DNA of 52,413 nucleotides from an uncultured Ruminococcus sp. (GTDB lineage Bacteria; Bacillota; Clostridia; Oscillospirales; Ruminococcaceae). The DNA is taken from contig CALMUA010000215.1 of assembly GCA_937872775.1 (NCBI GenBank), forward strand, positions 1 through 52,413. The letters run 5' to 3'. A program made the position numbers and the translations under genes. The notes below the pieces were generated by a model. The model did not search any database. It was not told where the DNA came from and worked only from the letters and a program-made list of their open reading frames with translations. The number at the start of each line of letters is the position of its first letter. Within the stretch, counting starts at the first letter, position 1. Positions 17,513-25,938 of the stretch are shown in pieces.

Positions 17513-18403
17513 ATGATAAACAGCGATACGATACTGATTAATGATGACAGATCTGAGAGAGTAAAATACAACCTCTCTGATTATCTAATTTACGTTAATA
17601 AAAATTCTCTTTCTGACGTTTCAGACTGTGCGGTAACGGCACATTGGCATGATGAAATAGAACTGATTGCGATACTTTATGGTAACATGAAATATAATGT
17701 AAATGGGGAGTCGTTTACTCTTTCTGCAGGAGAGGGAGTATTTGTAAACTCAAGACAGCTTCATTACAGCTTTTCAGACCTTTCAAAATGTGAATACATA
17801 TGTGTTCTTCTTCATCCGCTCTCACTTTGTGCAACTCATTATATTGAGAGTACATATATAAGACCTGTTATTTCAAATAATGAATTTACTTACATAATAC
17901 TATCAAGTGACGAGAAGTGGCAAAAGGATATTCTCAATTGCACAGAAAAAATATACGAAATCTATAGTTCAAAATCATTTGTTCTTGATGTTCAGAGTTT
18001 GTTTTACCGTATATGGGGGAGATTATATGAACATTTGCCGGATGTGAATGTAAGAACAGCAAGGGACAATTATCAGCTTACAGTCCTCAGGGATATGATC
18101 GGATTTATTCAGAAAAATTATTCTGATAAAATAACTCTTAATGATATCGCATATTCAGCCAATATCGGAAAAAGCAGCTGTTGTGCAATATTTAAAAATT
18201 ATCTTAATCAGACTCCGGTAGGATATCTGACAAATTACCGGCTTAACAAAAGTGCTTTAATGCTTCGTGAGACTGATAAAACAATTACGGAAATAGCACT
18301 TTTATCGGGATTTAACGGTTCAAGCTATTTTACTGAAATATTCGGACGTGTTTTCAGTATGAGTCCTACAGAGTACCGTAAAAAACAGTCATTAAATGAT
18401 TAA
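17513..18403 (+). CDS. AraC family transcriptional regulator with cupin sensor domain
   Basis: A 296-residue regulator. The N-terminal cupin-like ligand-binding domain (about 1-130) contains AHWHDEIELIAILYG and SAGEGVFVNSRQLHYSF. The C-terminal pair of helix-turn-helix motifs (about 190-292) shows ITLNDIAYSANIGKSS and ITEIALLSGFNGSSYFTEIFGRVFSMSPTEYR. An in-frame ATG at 17504 leaves its AGGAA site overlapping the codon, so the ATG at 17513, eight bases after AGGAA, is preferred. It is divergent from the MATE exporter and probably responds to a small effector, perhaps a sugar. The effector is unknown. Confidence 0.88.
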   Translation: MINSDTILINDDRSERVKYNLSDYLIYVNKNSLSDVSDCAVTAHWHDEIELIAILYGNMKYNVNGESFTLSAGEGVFVNSRQLHYSFSDLSKCEYICVLLHPLSLCATHYIESTYIRPVISNNEFTYIILSSDEKWQKDILNCTEKIYEIYSSKSFVLDVQSLFYRIWGRLYEHLPDVNVRTARDNYQLTVLRDMIGFIQKNYSDKITLNDIAYSANIGKSSCCAIFKNYLNQTPVGYLTNYRLNKSALMLRETDKTITEIALLSGFNGSSYFTEIFGRVFSMSPTEYRKKQSLND

Positions 18404-18412
18404 AACTAAAAA

Positions 18413-18520
18413 GTAGCATTCTTCACGTCATATGATGATCCGCATCCGCTTAAAGAGCCAAAGCAATTAAAAGTGCTGCATAAAGATGTAGTTAATTATT
18501 CAAAATTTGTTAAAAAATAA
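18413..18520 (+). pseudogene. Possible 3' remnant of a lost gene
   Basis: After a stop at 18407-18409, a 35-codon frame runs to TAA at 18518-18520 with no start codon or ribosome binding site. Its translation, with the stretch FFTSYDDPHPLKEP and a tail ending NYSKFVKK, looks like the end of a protein rather than random AT-rich sequence. The family is not recognised. Confidence 0.25.
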
Positions 18521-18539
18521 ATTGGCCGTTTGGCCAATA
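18521..18539. repeat. Short palindrome ATTGGCC-GTTT-GGCCAAT
   Basis: A perfect 7-bp inverted repeat with a 4-base spacer. A related half (TATTGGCCAAATGGC) appears in opposite orientation near 21738, on the far side of the LuxR-type regulator and cysteine-rich genes. No function is assigned. The rest of the 18404-18832 gap holds only hairpins and AT-rich sequence. Confidence 0.4.
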
Positions 18540-18600
18540 TACAAATCAGGGAATATGGAGTATAATCAATAATGAAAAATAAAAAAGATTAAGGTAGCTT

Positions 18601-18632
18601 AAGAGTAGATATAGTTCACTATATCTACTCTT
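18601..18632. terminator. Perfect 14-bp stem-loop, possible terminator
   Basis: AAGAGTAGATATAG (18601-18614) pairs with CTATATCTACTCTT (18619-18632) over a TTCA loop. The downstream sequence is TGGCTTTT, a weak T tract. It may end an unseen transcript or act as a processing hairpin. Confidence 0.4.
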
Positions 18633-18791
18633 TGGCTTTTAAAGCGAACTATATGGAAAACATTATTTTAATTTAATACATCTAATACAAATAAAGGGAC
18701 TAATACGCATTTTAAGCTATTGAATTCTTAGGCAAAATCTTACAATACAAAAATGTTGATTATTAAAAAATTATTTCTGATCACATATAGA

Positions 18792-18835
18792 TATAAAAAA
18801 ACATGCGACAAAATATTTTGTCGCATGTTTTTTTA
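18792..18835. terminator. Symmetrical bidirectional terminator overlapping the LuxR-type gene stop codon
   Basis: The arm AAAAAAACATGCGACAAAAT is followed directly by its exact complement, ending in T7. On the minus strand the terminator begins inside the stop codon of the regulator at 18833, so the transcript ends exactly with the gene. Confidence 0.85.
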
Positions 18836-21280
18836 TATCATCCTGCGCTTTTTGGCTTCATTTATCGCTGAAACGCGGTTATTAACTCCAAGCTTACGAT
18901 AGCATGTCTCAATATGCCTTTTTATTGTTGAAACACTTACATTAATTTCCGATGCAGCTTCACTTCTGGATAAACCGGAAGCCATCATCATGAGTACCTG
19001 TGTTTCTCTTTCGGTAAGAGCATCTCCAGTAACTGAATTATCATGACAGTATCTGCTGCAAAGTAATTTAATTTTTTTTATTTGTTCACTGCTGTTTTGT
19101 GGAAGACGGTCAAGCATTGGTTTTATAAGATCTCCGTATTCTGCTATTAAAAGTATTATGTTATCTTCTGAAGCACAATTTATTGTTTCCTTTAAAATAT
19201 CAAGTCCGTTTTTATTTCGCCGTTCAGCAATAATTGATTTTATTATCTGACAGTGAAGCTTTCCTATGTAATTATGAAATGTTTCCGTTTCTTTTTCAGC
19301 AATTCCGCAAAGAACCTCAGAATAGACATTGTCATTTTTAAAAAGTGATGCTCTTGCACGTAACACAGACTGATAACCCATACCATTCATAAGCAGATGT
19401 TTATAATTACCTGAATCATTTATTGAATTGTCTATCATATGTGGCATACCAAGACAACAATAAACATATACTTTTGAAAACTCACACTGTAGTTTATATG
19501 CAAAAGCTGGAACTGAACATGGTTCACAGTATACTGAATAATCAGATATCTCCGATAACATTGCAATTGCTTTTTCGGGTTTTCCGGTTGCAATCTCTAT
19601 TCTTATAAGTATGAAATAAGCACATGCTATCATAATTGCATGTTTTTTTTCTGTACCAATATATTTTGCCTGAGTAGCGACTTCACGAGCCTCGTCAAAC
19701 TTGCATTCTTCAGTCAGCATTCCCGCTTTCAGCAATGGATACAAGCAGTATGAAAAACTATCTGCAATTGAATTAGTTGACATTTTTAAAGCAATATCTG
19801 CAATATTGGATATATCGCCCTGTTCACGCAGAAACACATATACAACATCGGGAATACCCATAGTACCAGGGTCATTAATTCCAATAAGCTCAGAGTAACA
19901 GTCAAGTAAATTATGAGCCTTGTAAAAATAGACCAGCATTTTTCTTATATCATTAAATGATGCAAACATATGTATTACATAAAGTTCACCGAGTATTTTA
20001 TTTTTTATTGACTCAGTGCTGTTTTCATAGTGTAATTCCATATATTTCAGAATCTTATTTGCGAGAGTATTTTTTTCGTTATTGCCTGATAGAATACAGT
20101 AGAATATCATATATATATACGGAAATGGATAATTAATACATTCGTTTTCATCCAACCCAGACATAATTTTATAAAATATATCACAGCTTCTGAACGTTAA
20201 TATTTTTAAATCAGGTTTATTAATTTTGTTAAGCAGTTCTTTTATTTTACCGCTTCGATAACAGTAATCTACTGCATTTATTGCGTCTCCGGAGGTCAGA
20301 TACCATTCTCCTGTGATATACATAATATTGTTTATGTAATCCTGGGATACATCAGGACGTCTGAGAAGGTAATATCTGAAAACATTATGAATTATGTAGC
20401 TGTTTCGTTCAAAACTGAATGATACAAATGTATAGCTGTTTACCAGACGCTTTAGAAGTTGTAATGATTCATCGCTTTTGGTAATCAATACAGCAAGATT
20501 AGGAGGGATTTCTTCAGGTACAGATAACATTATCAGCATGTTAAGTTCTGTCTCGGTAAATTGTTGGGCGAGGGTCCTGTCTATGATCCCCCGACCATCA
20601 GCATTGAGAAATGTATCCGAAAAAATATCAAATCCGTTTTTTATGGATAAACAAAGAACATAAAAAGCAGCGAAAAATCCTTCTGACAATTTAAAAATCC
20701 GGTCTATGGTTTTTGTATCAGGCTCTAATCCTGCAAAAATACAGTAGTCAGATATTTCATCATGTGTAAACATAAATTCATCATTATCAATTATTGCACA
20801 TAATCTTAAAAGATTATCAGGAGGAGGATTTTTGGAAATAAACATCATACGGAAAGTAGTTGATTCCTCAAGAGCTATATATTCAATTATTTCAGTAATA
20901 TCAGTGTTTTGCTCAATATTATGGGCATCATCAAAAATAAATATGAAATTGTTTTTTACATATTCCTTTATTCCGCTGATTAATCTGGCAACCCATGCTA
21001 TATCCTCAGGAAATCCTATTTTTTGCAATTTTAATCCTAACTCAGGATTCTTTTTCTCTGCATAAAAGCAGAGTGTTTTCCAGAACTTTATTTTATCTGA
21101 ATCGCCTTTATGAAGGGGTATATAGAGATATTTTATGGAGTTATCTTCCATATAAGCTTTGACAGCAGTCGTTTTTCCACTTCCGCTTGAACCGTATATA
21201 CAGGAAAGAGGGAAACTGCACAGATCACCTATTCTTTTGTTTATTCTTTTACGTCGTAATATTTTGTCACTCATCTTCAT
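18833..21280 (-). CDS. MalT/LAL-type LuxR family transcriptional activator
   Basis: An 815-residue signal-transduction ATPase with numerous domains. A Walker A motif GSSGSGKTT lies near residues 29-37 and a Walker B-like FIFIFDDAH near 115. A long helical, TPR-like middle (about 330-740) follows, and a C-terminal LuxR helix-turn-helix (about 750-815) contains LTERETQVLMMMASGLSRSEAASEINVSVSTIKRHIETCYRKL. Architecture and length match MalT-like activators that bind an inducer and ATP, oligomerise and activate nearby genes. The start has GGAG seven bases upstream, and a TTGACA-17-TAAAAT promoter lies close by. No sugar-use operon is adjacent; a small cysteine-rich gene lies immediately upstream on the same strand. 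Confidence 0.88.
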   Translation of the reverse strand: MKMSDKILRRKRINKRIGDLCSFPLSCIYGSSGSGKTTAVKAYMEDNSIKYLYIPLHKGDSDKIKFWKTLCFYAEKKNPELGLKLQKIGFPEDIAWVARLISGIKEYVKNNFIFIFDDAHNIEQNTDITEIIEYIALEESTTFRMMFISKNPPPDNLLRLCAIIDNDEFMFTHDEISDYCIFAGLEPDTKTIDRIFKLSEGFFAAFYVLCLSIKNGFDIFSDTFLNADGRGIIDRTLAQQFTETELNMLIMLSVPEEIPPNLAVLITKSDESLQLLKRLVNSYTFVSFSFERNSYIIHNVFRYYLLRRPDVSQDYINNIMYITGEWYLTSGDAINAVDYCYRSGKIKELLNKINKPDLKILTFRSCDIFYKIMSGLDENECINYPFPYIYMIFYCILSGNNEKNTLANKILKYMELHYENSTESIKNKILGELYVIHMFASFNDIRKMLVYFYKAHNLLDCYSELIGINDPGTMGIPDVVYVFLREQGDISNIADIALKMSTNSIADSFSYCLYPLLKAGMLTEECKFDEAREVATQAKYIGTEKKHAIMIACAYFILIRIEIATGKPEKAIAMLSEISDYSVYCEPCSVPAFAYKLQCEFSKVYVYCCLGMPHMIDNSINDSGNYKHLLMNGMGYQSVLRARASLFKNDNVYSEVLCGIAEKETETFHNYIGKLHCQIIKSIIAERRNKNGLDILKETINCASEDNIILLIAEYGDLIKPMLDRLPQNSSEQIKKIKLLCSRYCHDNSVTGDALTERETQVLMMMASGLSRSEAASEINVSVSTIKRHIETCYRKLGVNNRVSAINEAKKRRMI

Positions 21281-21323
21281 GTCATTTCTCCAAAAAATAT
21301 TAATATTTTTTCAGACAACTTAT

Positions 21324-21352
21324 ATTTTAACATAAAGCCAATTTTTTGTCAA
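21324..21352 (-). promoter_or_regulatory. Promoter of the LuxR-type regulator
   Basis: On the minus strand TTGACA (complement of 21347-21352) and TAAAAT (complement of 21324-21329) are separated by 17 bases, 44 bases before the start codon. Confidence 0.75.
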
Positions 21353-21408
21353 TAATTTTAATGCTAAAAAAATACGACAATTAAAATATATGAATCGAAT
21401 CTATAAAT

Positions 21409-21609
21409 TTATTTGTTACTATCTGGCTTTATACATGAAAAATGCTGTTCTAAAAAACAGCAACTCAGACATGTTGACTGGGTTTTCAGAGCAATAGAGG
21501 GACAGTCTGGTTTGTGTTCAACCGTAAGCATATATTTGTTTTTGGGTGTTGCACCGCAATCCCGGCATTTGTATGAGGCACACTGTACCATGCAGATATT
21601 ATTATTCAT
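21409..21609 (-). CDS. Small cysteine-rich protein of unknown function
   Basis: A 66-residue protein with nine cysteines, at 6, 10, 15, 18, 36, 47, 50, 51 and 59. C15-R-D-C18-G resembles a zinc-ribbon knuckle, and C47-L-S-C50-C51 could supply a second pair, so a small zinc- or iron-sulfur-binding protein is plausible. A strong AGGAG ribosome binding site sits six bases before the ATG, and TATAAT lies upstream; these favour this frame over the overlapping plus-strand frame, which has a TTG start and no ribosome binding site. There is no signal peptide or membrane segment. I do not recognise the family. Its position directly upstream of the LuxR-type regulator, 129 bases away, may be only proximity. 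Confidence 0.6.
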   Translation of the reverse strand: MNNNICMVQCASYKCRDCGATPKNKYMLTVEHKPDCPSIALKTQSTCLSCCFLEQHFSCIKPDSNK

Positions 21610-21774
21610 ATTGTACTCCTGGAATTTTTCAATTTTTTAAACAAATTATAAGTTCTTATGGGAAATATATAAAAGTGAATTTTCAGAATTAATAAATTTC
21701 ACTTCTTTTTAATTATATAGTATAAATAAATAATTGTATATTGGCCAAATGGCTACTTTAAAAAATATGTTTTA

Positions 21775-21855
21775 ACATTGCAATGTTGACTGAATATATC
21801 CCCTGTCTTTGAGGCAGGGGATATATTCATATTATTGAATCAGGAACTAAAAAAT
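21775..21855 (+). repeat. Partial or degenerate copy (D) of the dispersed structured element
   Basis: Contains CAATGTTGAC followed by a perfect 15-bp stem, TGAATATATCCCCTG (21791-21805) with CAGGGGATATATTCA (21815-21829). Its loop CTTTGAGG matches copy A at 25731. TTGAATCAGGA after the hairpin matches the start of the second hairpin of other copies, but that hairpin is not completed. It lies between the cysteine-rich gene and the transglutaminase gene; the rest of the 21610-21900 gap is AT-rich with no gene seen. Confidence 0.5.
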
Positions 21856-21900
21856 TTTTTCTTTCATACTTACGGATTGCTGTGTTAAAGAAAAAAGCTA

Positions 21901-24459
21901 TTATCTGATAAGATTAAGAATAAACTTAAAATGAATTTTTTTAGTTTTGCTTTTTGAATTATATATATTCTTAGCAATATTATCTGCTGTCGCAACAGCG
22001 AATCTTAGTTCTTCCATTGTAGTAATTTCATCACTGTAGCTTGATTTTAATGCAAGTCTGATGAGTTCGGTTATCTGACCTTTGTCTGCAAATCCTTCAA
22101 TATTTTCTTCTACATAATCTGCAAAATCAAGTGGAAGCATGTTGGAGTCTGATATTCCTATGTTTTCAAGAAGTGCGAGTGTATACTGATAAACGTTAGT
22201 AATATTTTTGTTAATTGTTTTTGTGTTGAAACTGAGCGTGAGTTTTCTGATTTGTACGATATGACGAATTAAGATTATTATTATTATAGTAATAAAAGTA
22301 ATTATCAGAAGGAGTATCATTCTTAAAGCTATTATTGCAGGGGACAGGATATGATTTGTATCATTATCTGAAGGTGTCTTATTTTGTGAAAGACCTGATC
22401 CGTTTTTACTTGTTGCTGTTTCTTGTGTGACTTTAGAAACAGAAGTTTGTAGTGTAACATGAGTTTGTGATTGACTTTCATTTGAACTTGTTGGCTGTTC
22501 TTCAGTAATTTCTGTTGCATTGTCAGATTGTCCGGGACTCTGGGTCTCAGCTGATATTATGCCGTTTGTATAACCAGGGGTAAATTCAAATGGTAGCCAT
22601 CCATATCCGTCAATATAAAATTCTGCCCATGCGTGTGCACGTGAATCAGTTATGTTTATTTTATAGTAAGAATCCGTTCTTTCTGCTGATTTAAAGTCAT
22701 CCGGAATAATAACATATCCTTCAGCATATCTTGCTGGAATACCTGCAATTCTTGCAAGAACTACAGCTGCTGTAGCAAAATGTGAGCAGTAACCCTTATG
22801 ATTTTCAACTATAAGATAATATGCAAGGTCAGTGTCTTCCGGAGTTCTTCCTGGTTTGAGTGAATATTCAGCAGAATCATTGAGAAGTTTTTTTATTGCA
22901 TATGATATCTCAGGAATATTACTTCCATCATAATGAGGAATCTGGGGAAAATTTTCGCTCAGATATTTAATCCCACTGTTATCAGGCAGTGAAAGATAAT
23001 TTTTGTATACAAAATCACGGTAAATGGTTTCTGTCTGATTAAAAATATTATTCTGTGAAAATTTTGTTATGTTATTTGATATTACATTAAATTCTTTGTA
23101 TGAGTCAGGAGTATCATAGAAAGAATATGAATAGTCACTCATATTATCTGTTTTAAGAAATGCATCATCAGATGAAAACATATTATTCATAATGACTCCG
23201 TATGGAGTAAACAGATAGTTATTTGATTTAAATGAAGATTTAACAATAAGATGGTGACGTTTGATCTGCTCAGGCATAATTGTAGTCAGTGATCTGTTAT
23301 TGATTGAATTAAAATTCTGAGGATAACAGTCATTTTGTCTGAATGTATCGATTAAATCTTTGTTTTGTTTAAAAAAGTCTTCAGAAAATACATACCATGA
23401 ATTGTTTTTATATTCTGAGCCAGTAAATCCCTTCAGATATAAATTTGAATCAATAGGATCAGAAAACATAACACTCAGATCTGTTTTATTATCAAATGAA
23501 ATTGAGCTGACATTTCCAAGACGTGATTTATCAGTTATAGGTGTATTGCTTATATCCTCAGAAAATGAATTGATGAGTTTTTCAAGAGACATTTCAGATA
23601 TTGCAGTTTTAAGATTGTGACGTGTCTGGTTGATTTTATCAGACCGTTCAAATGATAATATCTTCAGCACACCCGCTGATATTATAAATACGGAAAAAAC
23701 AGAAATGAGTATTATTATTCCTATTGATTCAATAACATTGTTTTTCAGATTTCCTGACGAAACAAATATATTCTTTTTTCGTACAAATACAGGTTGACCG
23801 GATGTAGAATGAAATTGATTGCCGGCAACTCTCATCGCAAATACAGCAACCCAGTATGCTATAAGAACAAAAAAAGGCAGATGTGACGGTGCCAGGCCGA
23901 AGTAAAGACCGGTTTCTATAAAGGGAAACGTACTTGAAAATGCAAAGATAAAACGTGGTTTAACTATTGTGTTATAGCAAATTATACTTGTAATAACCAC
24001 AAACAGAAGCATAAGGAATATAGTAAGACATTCGGATGTATCAATATTAGAAGGAATTGAATAATAATCATGATTTTTTCCGGTAACTTGTATGTCAGCC
24101 GCGATGGTGTTTATAAAATCTGCATATCCATAAGCAAGACTAGTTTTAAACTTATAAGCTTCATATCCAAGAAATATGTAAATTGGTATTAGCAGTAGTT
24201 TAGCCTTGGATGGAAACATAAAAATAACCGAGCAGATTACAAACATTGATAAAATGGCTGTAAATATCGGAATTTCATGATACTGGAAATTAAAAAGTGT
24301 CAGAAACGAAAATGAAAAACCAAGTACACCGGCAAGAGCTGTCAATATAAGAAGCACTTTAGGTCCTATCCAATACTTACTGTTAATTGTAAGCGATATT
24401 GAATCTGTAATAGTAATACCGTTTTTTACATTATAGTTTTTATTCTTTTTTGTTGTCAT
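21901..24459 (-). CDS. Transglutaminase-like membrane protein (DUF3488/TgpA type)
   Basis: An 852-residue protein. About seven N-terminal membrane helices (residues 33-265) are followed by an extracytoplasmic region with a transglutaminase core. The active-site cysteine is Cys558 in GYCSHFATAAVVLARIAGIPARY and the histidine is His609 in SRAHAWAEFY; the third position is in WLPFEFTPG (Glu in place of the usual Asp). A Ser/Thr/Gln-rich linker (about 635-705), one more helix (about 708-732) and a cytoplasmic tail complete it. It belongs to the moxR-DUF58-transglutaminase operon, whose products are thought to act together on envelope or secreted proteins; the substrate is unknown. It starts 30 bases after the DUF58 gene. 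Confidence 0.9.
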   Translation of the reverse strand: MTTKKNKNYNVKNGITITDSISLTINSKYWIGPKVLLILTALAGVLGFSFSFLTLFNFQYHEIPIFTAILSMFVICSVIFMFPSKAKLLLIPIYIFLGYEAYKFKTSLAYGYADFINTIAADIQVTGKNHDYYSIPSNIDTSECLTIFLMLLFVVITSIICYNTIVKPRFIFAFSSTFPFIETGLYFGLAPSHLPFFVLIAYWVAVFAMRVAGNQFHSTSGQPVFVRKKNIFVSSGNLKNNVIESIGIIILISVFSVFIISAGVLKILSFERSDKINQTRHNLKTAISEMSLEKLINSFSEDISNTPITDKSRLGNVSSISFDNKTDLSVMFSDPIDSNLYLKGFTGSEYKNNSWYVFSEDFFKQNKDLIDTFRQNDCYPQNFNSINNRSLTTIMPEQIKRHHLIVKSSFKSNNYLFTPYGVIMNNMFSSDDAFLKTDNMSDYSYSFYDTPDSYKEFNVISNNITKFSQNNIFNQTETIYRDFVYKNYLSLPDNSGIKYLSENFPQIPHYDGSNIPEISYAIKKLLNDSAEYSLKPGRTPEDTDLAYYLIVENHKGYCSHFATAAVVLARIAGIPARYAEGYVIIPDDFKSAERTDSYYKINITDSRAHAWAEFYIDGYGWLPFEFTPGYTNGIISAETQSPGQSDNATEITEEQPTSSNESQSQTHVTLQTSVSKVTQETATSKNGSGLSQNKTPSDNDTNHILSPAIIALRMILLLIITFITIIIIILIRHIVQIRKLTLSFNTKTINKNITNVYQYTLALLENIGISDSNMLPLDFADYVEENIEGFADKGQITELIRLALKSSYSDEITTMEELRFAVATADNIAKNIYNSKSKTKKIHFKFILNLIR

Positions 24460-24489
24460 TGTCTTTATCCTTTTTATAAGTAAATTAGA

Positions 24490-25740
24490 CTAAATAATAA
24501 CCTTTGCCAGTCCGTCAGAGATATTGTGGCAGTCAATAGATATTGAGTTTATATCATCTGTTGTTTTAAAATATTCAGGAGCTTCCATATCTGTAGATTT
24601 TATATAAAGATATGTTCTGTTACTGGTATTTTTAAGAACAGAAAAGTTATGATATATTTCATCTGAAATAGAAGGCGAGATATATATTGTGTGTGAAAAG
24701 CAGCAGTCTGTTGATTCGGATTCATGATAAATAAAGGAATTATATGAATTTTTATATGTTCCTGAATAGAATATAGCACCAAGAAATTCAGAAAAATCAT
24801 CATCTGATGATATTGTTTCTGTCCTTAATGCTCCGCTTAAAGCGTCAAACCAGCATATCTGATGTGAAACATCATTGTGTATCATAAAATTAGAAAGAGC
24901 CATAGCTGTTTCAATAGATGTATCTGTTTTATAAAATTCAGTTTCAGAATCAGATTCAATGCAGAATTCAAAAAGCAGAAGAATTTTACTGCTTATCGGC
25001 AGACTGTATTCCTTGACCATAAGGTTATCGTGTTTTGTGGTAAGATTCCAGTGAATTCTGTTTATTTTATCACCGTAAGTGTATTCTTTGATATTGAATA
25101 TTTCGGAACAATCATCACCTGATTTGACTTTAGAAAATTTATCATTTTCAGATATTCCTGTAAGCGCAGTTTTCATATCAGGAGCTACCGGCACAAGTGA
25201 AGGCAGAACGATTATCTCCTGTGATACGTTAAGAAATCTTGTTTTTGAAAAAAGCTTTATGTAATCATAAATCTTAATTTTTTTAAGTGTTATTATTATT
25301 TTACCGCAATGTGCATATGAAACACTGAATTTTATGCCCTGTTCATTATCAGCAGATACAGGAAGCATAGTGGTGAGCATCTGTGCTTCACCTGTAAGAG
25401 TATTTGTAATCTTCAGTGTTGCAGTTGCGCATGATATAGGAAAAACAGAGCGATTTGTTATATTTACTATGATTTTTGATTCTGTATTTTTAGAAATAGT
25501 CATGTTTTCTATTTTAAGATTTGCAGATATATTTTTTGAAATTTTTAAGAGTATAAAATACTGAATTAAAGGGAATATAATACTTAGTATAAATATCAGA
25601 AGAGAAATGTTATCTACATACAGAATAAAGAAAAAAAACAATGAGATCAATATAACAAGGTACAATAATTTATTTCTAAGCATAAAATTTAACCATACTT
25701 CCTTATTAAATAAGTGGGGACGGTATAACTCAGGCAACAT
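24490..25740 (-). CDS. DUF58 domain protein
   Basis: A 416-residue protein with two N-terminal helices (about 27-45 and 48-66), a beta-rich middle and the DUF58 signature around residues 205-245, GDDCSEIFNIKEYTYGDKINRIHWN. Family members have a von Willebrand A-like fold and accompany MoxR ATPases. The ATG at 25740 and its AAGGG-type ribosome binding site fall inside dispersed repeat copy A. The first 19 residues precede the conserved hydrophobic start, so this start may have been created by the insertion. An ATG 19 codons further in (Met20) is an alternative but is poorly spaced from AAGGAAG. Confidence 0.85.
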   Translation of the reverse strand: MLPELYRPHLFNKEVWLNFMLRNKLLYLVILISLFFFFILYVDNISLLIFILSIIFPLIQYFILLKISKNISANLKIENMTISKNTESKIIVNITNRSVFPISCATATLKITNTLTGEAQMLTTMLPVSADNEQGIKFSVSYAHCGKIIITLKKIKIYDYIKLFSKTRFLNVSQEIIVLPSLVPVAPDMKTALTGISENDKFSKVKSGDDCSEIFNIKEYTYGDKINRIHWNLTTKHDNLMVKEYSLPISSKILLLFEFCIESDSETEFYKTDTSIETAMALSNFMIHNDVSHQICWFDALSGALRTETISSDDDFSEFLGAIFYSGTYKNSYNSFIYHESESTDCCFSHTIYISPSISDEIYHNFSVLKNTSNRTYLYIKSTDMEAPEYFKTTDDINSISIDCHNISDGLAKVII

Positions 25741-25850
25741 GTTCCATCCCTTTGAGGCGGGGATACATTTGTATTGAGCAGGAGAACAATCTCCTGCTCA
25801 ATACAAATGTGCATTTATGCTGCACATTGTCAGTTAAAAACCGGCAAGCC
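25731..25850 (+). repeat. Dispersed structured element, copy A
   Basis: About 120 bases. Hairpin 1 is ATCCC-tttgaggc-GGGGAT. Hairpin 2 is a perfect 20-bp stem (25765-25784 with 25791-25810, loop AACAAT). Hairpin 3 is AATGTGCA (25806-25813) with TGCACATT (25821-25828), followed by a conserved TTAAAAACCGGCAAGC tail. Hairpins 2 and 3 share bases 25806-25810, so they compete. It lies within the minus-strand moxR-DUF58 operon and contains the DUF58 start codon. Confidence 0.7.
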
Positions 25851-25938
25851 ATTATATGAATTAACTTAAGAGAGAATATACATAAATATTTTTACTTTAA
25901 AATATAAATTAACTTTTAAAGTTACATTGCAATGTCTG

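Noticed and set aside
21413-21640. Plus-strand 75-residue ORF antisense to the cysteine-rich gene
   Set aside because: TTG start without a ribosome binding site, whereas the minus-strand frame has AGGAG properly spaced from ATG.
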